Source: Flaccisagitta enflata
Taxonomy: Eukaryota > Chaetognatha > Sagittoidea > Aphragmophora
Direction of reading: 5' to 3'
Length of the DNA: 64,000 bases
Assembly (NCBI GenBank): GCA_965153355.1
Contig: OZ231128.1
Span: 22,506,001-22,570,000, forward strand
The stretch's first letter is position 1. Each line of letters opens with the position of its first letter. The position numbers and the translations under genes were made by a program. Shown piece by piece: positions 58,331 through 64,000 of this stretch. The notes beneath the pieces were generated by a model. That model saw only the letters and a program-made list of their open reading frames with translations, had not been told where the DNA came from and ran no database searches.

Positions 58331-59627
58331 TCAAGGCTAGGATCTGAGTCAGAAGGGGTGACGGACGGAGGAGAAGAAGAAGGAGAAGAAGAAGAAGGGT
58401 AGATAATCAAACATTTTTTTGACTCGGCGGGGAAGGAAATCAAAGACCAGGGGGGGGGGGGAAGAAATGAAATGCCGCTCAATTTTATATGGGGCAGGGT
58501 TGACCTAATCGATCCAGGAGGGATGAGGCTATTGCCATTAATTTGACCATTTGAGATCCACCATGTCACCAATTCAGGACTAACTTACTAACCTTTTTCC
58601 TAGTTTGTAATCTTCTTCTATGCATAAAGACCCTCAACTGGAGATTGGGTTACTCTTGCCCTTGTGGAAATTGTTTGCTAAACTTCATCGCCATTCAGCT
58701 ATAGGGCATTCACATCTGAGTGAAAGAAGAGGGAAAACTTGATCAAAACTAAAGTAGTTGTCGCCTTTAATACTGCAAGAATGTACTGAACTGAGCTAAT
58801 AATGATGATGATGATTGAGGTTGGAGCTAAGGGTGGTCGACGCACGACTGAGACCCTTTACTTGGCAGACCCAACCTGAGTGGCAATGTTTTTCTCTGGA
58901 TATTGGTAAAACTACCAAACACTAATCATCCACTCAAGTCAAGACCAACAAGTAACTAAAAAACTAATTAATCATCATTAATATCAAGATAACGATTTAG
59001 CTAATAAAGCTAGACAACGATAAGAGCAGTTATAACTAGATATCAAACCAATAAACGCATAACGAGAAAAGTTATAAACTAATAATCGAGCAACCGCAAT
59101 ATGCAAATGAGATTCATGTACATCCCCTCAACAGATTACTTACTCTTTGCCACATATACGTAGGCATTCCGGAAATAAAGACGTCCTCGTCGTCAAAACA
59201 ACAAGAGAAACTGAAGGCCGTGACCAACAACCACACGGGCTGTGACGACCAACAGGGAAAGATTTTGAAAGAACAAGGACGACCAAACAACCAATAGAGC
59301 AATAAGAAACAAGGAAGGGAAGTGCCGTAACCGTGGCCACACAGACCACGACGACACAACCGGAAAGAATGAAGAGAACGAAAAAAAACAACCAATAACA
59401 GACAAATTTTTTCAATCTCGAATATCACATGATAAACCCGGCACAAAAATCTAATCAAAACAAACATGATGAGGGGAAGAGAAAAAAGAAATTATCACTT
59501 TTGTAAGGCCACGAGGAATAGGTAGAAAAACCGCCAAAACAGAACAAGAAAAACAGCAAACCAAATAACGAGTGTTACCAAATCTTTGTAAAGAGAAGAA
59601 AAAGATAACGAAAAATAGAAAATCACT
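58331..59627. other. Intergenic, no confident gene
   Basis: 58420-58500 (CGGGGAAGGAAATCAAAGAC and a G12 run) is a partial relative of the hAT-type MITEs. A hydrophobic minus frame at 59114-59467 has no identifiable family and is left out. Confidence 0.45.
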
Positions 59628-60893
59628 TTAGACATCGTCACGATCGAAAAACCTCACCATGGTGAGATTGTTTCTGTAACAGAAAATAAAAGAGAGGCCA
59701 CATGGTTCAAAACAGAATGGAAGGATGTCGAATTCCACGGATTCGCAAACGCGGAAGTCGTTGTCAGCCGTGTAAACGATGTTCGTACGCGGCCCTCTGC
59801 GATCGACAAAAGCGTGGAAACGGACATCAGAGGACGAAGTTGGATAAAGGTGGGTGGCTTGAAATTGCGGAAAGTAATTTGGAAGACGTAAGTCTCCCAC
59901 CGAAGTCGGGGCGTCATCGAGTAGGATGTTGACGCCGTAAGAATGGACGCCAAAATCGGCGCCAGCAATAGAGTGTTGCGCGACGAGAACATGCGGATAG
60001 GCCAGCCTAGGCGAGTGAAGGACCGACGGAGAGGCCACGATAAAACGTTCAGTCATCCGGCCGGAAGGGATGTGGTGACGCTCAAAGATAAAGCGGGCGT
60101 CACGCTCGATAACGACAAGAACGTCGTCTTCCCAGGCAATGAAGTCGAAGACGACCAAAATCTGACCGCCACCGTCGATGGAAATTACCGTCGGAGTGGA
60201 GCTGATGGTGCCATGACGAACCAACCGATACGCCAAGAATCCGGCGTCGTGGCTGAAGGCGACAACATAATTCTCCGATTTTCTCAGAGAGTAGTTCATC
60301 GATGAAACGTACGAAGGGGCGACCGATAGAACGTGAGATTGTCCAACGTGATCGTGAATGTCGATGTGATGATTGTCGTTAATGGGAGGACGGCAAAGGA
60401 GAAAGTTCCCATGCAACACGATCTGACGAAGATGGCCGCCGATACCCGTATCAATCGAACGTAATGCCGGGTCACCAAAGTTGAGTAAGGAGAAAACCTC
60501 AACTCGATTTCCCATTGCAACCGCCAAAAGTGAAGAATGGGCATCCACGGAGATGCAATCAACATCCTCAGAGACCGACATATCGATCGCTGAGGCATAA
60601 CCATTGCCAGAAGTGATTTGGGCTTTTATCGCCCCCAACTCAATATCGGCCTCACAAACTTTCTTTACCAGCTCATTCTGTGCTAATTCCCAGGGCTGGC
60701 ATAGGTCGTGGAATGTGACGGGATCTACGTCGTGTAAAACCTTGGCCTGTTTGACCCAAAATGATCTGTTGGTGACAACCTTTAGGTGGATCTCTTTGGA
60801 AGTAATCATAAGATTACGGGCATCTTCGACCGATAAATTTGATAGGACAGAATCTTGAGCCAGGTCTGGCAGATAACTGACGTTGGCTCCCAT
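59628..60893 (-). CDS. F-box protein with probable N-myristoylation and beta-propeller-like body
   Basis: 421 codons, ATG to TAA, intronless. Residues 8-50 (YLPDLAQDSVLSNLSVEDAR, then NLMITSKEIH and SFWVKQAK) follow the F-box pattern: LPD start, L/I-spaced helix, conserved S and a closing FW. F-box proteins recruit substrates to SKP1-cullin ubiquitin ligases. The extreme N-terminus MGANVS fits the N-myristoyltransferase rule (Gly2, Ser6), so the protein may be membrane-tethered. Residues about 110-415 are rich in repeated beta-strand pairs (SSLLAVAMGNRVEVFSL, ENYVVAFSHDAGFLAYRL), as in WD-type or Kelch-type propellers, although classic WD motifs are absent. The gene lies 0.6 kb downstream of the next gene on the same strand. 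Family level is likely; substrate unknown. Confidence 0.65.
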   Translation of the reverse strand: MGANVSYLPDLAQDSVLSNLSVEDARNLMITSKEIHLKVVTNRSFWVKQAKVLHDVDPVTFHDLCQPWELAQNELVKKVCEADIELGAIKAQITSGNGYASAIDMSVSEDVDCISVDAHSSLLAVAMGNRVEVFSLLNFGDPALRSIDTGIGGHLRQIVLHGNFLLCRPPINDNHHIDIHDHVGQSHVLSVAPSYVSSMNYSLRKSENYVVAFSHDAGFLAYRLVRHGTISSTPTVISIDGGGQILVVFDFIAWEDDVLVVIERDARFIFERHHIPSGRMTERFIVASPSVLHSPRLAYPHVLVAQHSIAGADFGVHSYGVNILLDDAPTSVGDLRLPNYFPQFQATHLYPTSSSDVRFHAFVDRRGPRTNIVYTADNDFRVCESVEFDILPFCFEPCGLSFIFCYRNNLTMVRFFDRDDV

Positions 60894-61496
60894 GATTTTG
60901 CGTAGATCAGTGGAATCAATGTAAAATTACGAATAGAAATTTGATGTGAGTTCTAATCTGAGTCTGACCTGAAACTTGATTTGAGTCTGATTTGGATGAC
61001 TACCTTGATAGAGAAACGCGATGAGTGAAGAAAAGAGGAACAAAAAATGTAAATCATGATGACGCGGAAAAAAATTTGATGAACTCTTGTTGGATAATGG
61101 AGAGAGAAAAAGTAGACGTGAAAAAAAAACTTGATCGTTCATGTAAGAGGCGCGAAAATATCACTCCAAGACTTTTATCACAGTAGAACGTCAGAAAAGT
61201 AAAAATGTTAACGTGAGGTAGATGAGTAATTGTCGTTAGCGTGCCTTAATATCTTAAACTACATAGACTTACCATAAATACAAGAAGGAAAAAAAAAATG
61301 TCAAACCCCTTTTTACTCAAATCATGAGAGGGAAAGATAGAGAAAGAATGTAGCGCAAAAAGAAGCAAAAAAAAAATTTTAACCTAGTTGAGACTTTGCC
61401 CTTTCAACTCCAATTAGGAGAGGCAAAGCCGGAGAAAGAAAAAGATTTTAAAGAGTATCTAAGTTAGACGTCGTAAGCAAACAAAAAAAACAAAAA
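60894..61496. other. Spacer between the two minus-strand genes
   Basis: 603 bp, AT-rich, with no ORF. GAGTCTGA/GAGTCTGATT repeats lie at 60955-60995. No TATA box stands out upstream of the F-box start. Confidence 0.45.
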
Positions 61497-63998
61497 CTAC
61501 TTTTTCTTGAAAAAGCGGTCTCGGCTAGCTTTGCCGAGAACAACCCCGTTGGTGGCTTCATGAGCTTCTTTCCAAGTATCAGTTTTATGGAATTGTGAGG
61601 CAAAGTGATGTAAGAGACGGAATCTCATAATGATATGTTTCTTTGCTAAGTTGGAAAAGGAAGACTCGCGCGGAGAGGCCATGGTGCGTCTGCAGAAGTC
61701 TTCGTTTAAAACAGATCGCGCAAGTGAGTTTAAGTCGTAGTTTATTCCTACCAACTTGGCCAGCTGACCATGATCAACACAGCGCTTTGGCGCGAAACTG
61801 CCGACGATTCTCTTTACATGTTTGACGGTAAGTGACCCAAAATAAACATACAGATTCACGTTTTCTAAGGCAAGAAAGAGTTTCTGAGTCGCTCTTTTGT
61901 GCATATCGCGATGGCACACTTTGACAAGGAACACGTGGTTCGGAACGTAGACAACGAAGGCGATAAGCTCACGTGTGTCAAAAACGCTATTGTTTTCTAA
62001 GTGGCCTAAAACTGCAATGTCGGCTTTATCCACGTGATTTTGAACTACTTCAATTTCCCGCATTTGAGAAGCGACCATGAAACTGTGGCCATCGTCGAAA
62101 TTGTGTAAAGTGGGAGAGTCAGTGCATTGATTCTCAGTCCATTGTGTGTGATGTGGCGCTAGGGCACGCTTTTCAATGGGGGTGCCCGTTCTAAGACTGA
62201 GTTGATACGCCAACTCCGGTATTTCGATGTCAAGATGAGCAATTATTTGACGCGTGATTCTACTATCGCCGTTGGTGCAAAAGAGATAGATTCTTTCCAA
62301 TAACTCTGATCTTTCCAATTCACCCGCCTTATAAGAATCACAGAAAGCACGAATGTGATGCTCAACGCCGACAAAATGCTCAAGGAACGGGTTATACAAC
62401 TTTTTTCTTCTGCTCAGAGTTTCGGCTTGTTTGGAGACATTCTCAGGTGAGAAGTCCGCGTCGAAGAATTCATCTCCTTTCAAAATTGAACTATCCGGAG
62501 GAAGAATTTGAAACCCCGCGATAATTTCACGTTTTCTCTCGTTGGTTTGAAAGGCAAAGTCGGAGGCAAAAGAGAGAAATGAAACAAGTGATTCAGATGA
62601 TAACTTGTCGGCCAAAATGAGGAAATTTGTGTGTAGCTTGGTACGACAATGAAGAATTAGGAAATGAGGCTGAAGTTTGGAAAGAATGTCGAGTTTGTAA
62701 AATGTAAAAAGAGGGTCAGAAAAGGTCTCAAGTGACACGAAGGCCTGGAAGAGCCAGTTCCAATCTGAGCCTGCACTTTCAATAGCAACTTTCCCGACTT
62801 TTGCGCGCAATTTTTTGTCGTTAAGTTTACCGATCGTTTTGGCCATGGCATAGTAAATATTCGGCATGGAAGGATGGTCAGAGAATTGCCGATATGCGTC
62901 AACGCAAACCTCTTCCAGATTGTCGGCTTTGGTAAAATTGAGATAAATCTCATGTTGGATGGACTCAAGAGCGTCAAACCCGCCATCAAGAAAGTATGTT
63001 TCGGTGGGCCCTAAAATTTCGGGAATGCGATTTTCGTCATTAGCGCCATTTTTCACCTGTTTTTCCGACGAAGCTTCATTCTCTTCAAAACTGCGTCGTT
63101 TTCGTAGAGAGCAGACTACCTCGATGGGACGCTGTTCAATAACGGACGACGAAGTGGGTGCAGAGGAAGCTGTTGTTGAAGAAGGAGACGGAGGAAGAGG
63201 CGCTGAGGCTGTTGATGAAGTTGTTGCAGAGGAAGCTGTTGCTGAAGAAGGAGACGGAGGAAGAGGCGCTGAGGCTGTTAATGAAGTGGTTGCAGAGAAA
63301 GCTGTTGGTGAAGAAGGAGACGGAGGAAGAGGCGCTGAGGCTGTTGATGAAGTTGTTGCAGAGGAAGCTGTTGGTGAAGAAGGAGACGGAGGAAGAGGCG
63401 CTGAGGCTGTTGAAGTGGTTGCAGAGGAAGCTGTTGCTGAAGAAGGAGACGGAGGAAGAGGCGCTGAGGCTGTTAATGAAGTGGTTGCAGAGAAAGCTGT
63501 TGGTGAAGAAGGAGACAGAGGAAGAGGCGCTGAGGCTGTTGATGTTGTTGCAGAGGGAGCTGTTGCTGAAGAAGGAGACGGAGGAAGAGGCGCTGAGGCT
63601 GTTGCTGCGATGGGTTGCTGCGATGCTGCGATGGGCGATGGGTCACCAGGATCATCTGCCGGGACTGGATCGGCAGCTTGGTTGCCTTGGCTGCTTCCCT
63701 TCCTAACCAATTTGTCAAGGTAGACTGGAGGTTGATCAGTCTCCTTGATCAGACCGACAACTTTACCTCTATCCCCGTTTGAAACGTAGTCGGGGACCAA
63801 AGATTTGCGCCATGGAACGGTCAAGTCCGCGACGATTAAAGCATTTAGCAGGTTGTTGTAATCAATTGTGATTGGTTCCCTACCTTCCATCTTTGCCCCT
63901 TGGCCGATAACAACATGTTTGGCAAATTCGACTATGTCCCAGTGAAATCCTTCGTCGGTCTTGATGTCAATCCACAGTTCTGTGGCAGCACATTCCCC
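61497..63998 (-). CDS. MUT-7/EXD3-like protein with degenerate exonuclease domain, 5'-partial
   Basis: The frame is open from the right edge of the window to TAG 61497. The ATG at 63890 is not the start, because 36 sensible codons precede it (ELWIDIKTDEGFHWDIVEFA and so on). Numbering from that ATG, residues about 90-240 are seven Ser/Ala/Pro/Thr-rich repeats of 19-22 residues. Residues 285-560 are helical. Residues about 590-770 resemble the DEDD 3'-5' exonuclease domain of MUT-7/EXD3/WRN. There is a conserved approach (FDDGHSFMVASQMREIEVV), strand pairs (ELIAFVVYVPNHVFLVKV, LYVYFG), and CVDHGQLAKLVGINYDLNSL with ARSVLNEDFCRR. The catalytic acids are mostly lost: the DxE strand reads HLE, the second Asp position reads KH, and the last helix (IIMRFRLLHHFASQF) lacks its Asp. 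It is therefore likely a pseudoenzyme. MUT-7 acts in small-RNA silencing in nematodes; a role here is inference. Confidence 0.6.
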   Translation of the reverse strand, partial: GECAATELWIDIKTDEGFHWDIVEFAKHVVIGQGAKMEGREPITIDYNNLLNALIVADLTVPWRKSLVPDYVSNGDRGKVVGLIKETDQPPVYLDKLVRKGSSQGNQAADPVPADDPGDPSPIAASQQPIAATASAPLPPSPSSATAPSATTSTASAPLPLSPSSPTAFSATTSLTASAPLPPSPSSATASSATTSTASAPLPPSPSSPTASSATTSSTASAPLPPSPSSPTAFSATTSLTASAPLPPSPSSATASSATTSSTASAPLPPSPSSTTASSAPTSSSVIEQRPIEVVCSLRKRRSFEENEASSEKQVKNGANDENRIPEILGPTETYFLDGGFDALESIQHEIYLNFTKADNLEEVCVDAYRQFSDHPSMPNIYYAMAKTIGKLNDKKLRAKVGKVAIESAGSDWNWLFQAFVSLETFSDPLFTFYKLDILSKLQPHFLILHCRTKLHTNFLILADKLSSESLVSFLSFASDFAFQTNERKREIIAGFQILPPDSSILKGDEFFDADFSPENVSKQAETLSRRKKLYNPFLEHFVGVEHHIRAFCDSYKAGELERSELLERIYLFCTNGDSRITRQIIAHLDIEIPELAYQLSLRTGTPIEKRALAPHHTQWTENQCTDSPTLHNFDDGHSFMVASQMREIEVVQNHVDKADIAVLGHLENNSVFDTRELIAFVVYVPNHVFLVKVCHRDMHKRATQKLFLALENVNLYVYFGSLTVKHVKRIVGSFAPKRCVDHGQLAKLVGINYDLNSLARSVLNEDFCRRTMASPRESSFSNLAKKHIIMRFRLLHHFASQFHKTDTWKEAHEATNGVVLGKASRDRFFKKK
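63157..63606. repeat. Coding minisatellite, 57-66 bp units
   Basis: Seven units with GAAGGAGACGGAGGAAGAGG and CGCTGAGGCTGTTGATGAAG. All length variants differ by multiples of three, so the reading frame of the MUT-7-like gene is kept. Confidence 0.9.
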
Positions 63999-64000
63999 AT

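Noticed and set aside
59114-59467. 117-codon hydrophobic minus-strand ORF
   Set aside because: Cys/Phe/Leu-rich with no motif, no homology I recognise and no splice support; probably 3' flank of the F-box gene.
62959-63723. Long plus-strand Glu/Ala/Gly-rich ORFs opposite the MUT-7-like gene
   Set aside because: Antisense readings of the coding minisatellite; the minus frame is longer and protein-like outside the repeats.

Overview
The window looks like nuclear DNA of a eukaryote, most likely an animal, that I cannot name to species. Three things point that way. It carries GT-AG splice signals around several coding blocks. It has the debris of several transposon classes: a Ty3/gypsy-type LTR element, a LINE reverse transcriptase tail, hAT-type MITEs with 8-bp target duplications, and TA-target MITEs. 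It is also extremely rich in simple repeats, with pure (GA)n, (CA)n, (TTG/CAA)n, (TCCG)n, (ATTC)n and (CTTT)n tracts up to about 290 bp. There is no bacterial operon structure, rRNA gene, CRISPR array or convincing tRNA gene.

Layout. 0-24 kb is mostly gene-poor, repeat-dominated DNA. It holds one open reading frame built from a 14-residue tandem repeat (4.98-6.05 kb, one internal stop), a broken LINE 3' end (22.26-22.71 kb), two hAT-type MITEs and many minisatellites. 24.8-29.3 kb holds a locus with a membrane-anchored unknown protein, an SF1-type helicase ORF overlapping it by ATGA, and the helicase's C-terminal continuation, cut off by a 974-bp TA-target MITE. 34.27-43.26 kb is one LTR retrotransposon of about 9 kb. 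Its nearly identical 1.2-kb LTRs are packed with short palindromes, and its interior encodes Gag and an aspartic protease but no detectable reverse transcriptase or integrase. 43.3-49.5 kb is again transposon and satellite DNA, with several foldback MITEs. From 50.4 to 57.5 kb on the minus strand lie three blocks that read as exons of one or more spliced genes; two are phase-compatible and contain poly-Asn, poly-Ala, poly-Ser and poly-Asp tracts grown from microsatellites. 59.6-64.0 kb on the minus strand has two long intronless ORFs: an F-box protein with a probable myristoylation signal, and a large protein resembling MUT-7/EXD3 exonucleases but lacking most of the catalytic acids. The second gene runs off the right edge of the window.

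The most unusual thread is a family of about 25 short interspersed elements on both strands. Each begins with a perfect or near-perfect palindrome followed by CTCTA, then a degenerate TCCG/TCGG/TTGG tract, and most full copies end in a conserved GGCCTTGTT tail. At least three subfamilies carry different palindrome sequences whose two arms have changed together, as expected if the hairpin itself is maintained. Some copies contain a second module: inverted GC-rich arms enclosing a 20-21 bp minisatellite. I do not recognise this family.

No functional pathway can be drawn across the window. The helicase-like locus, the MUT-7-like gene and the F-box gene are separate units, and the rest is mobile or satellite DNA. 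All assignments come from reading the sequence; no database search was possible.
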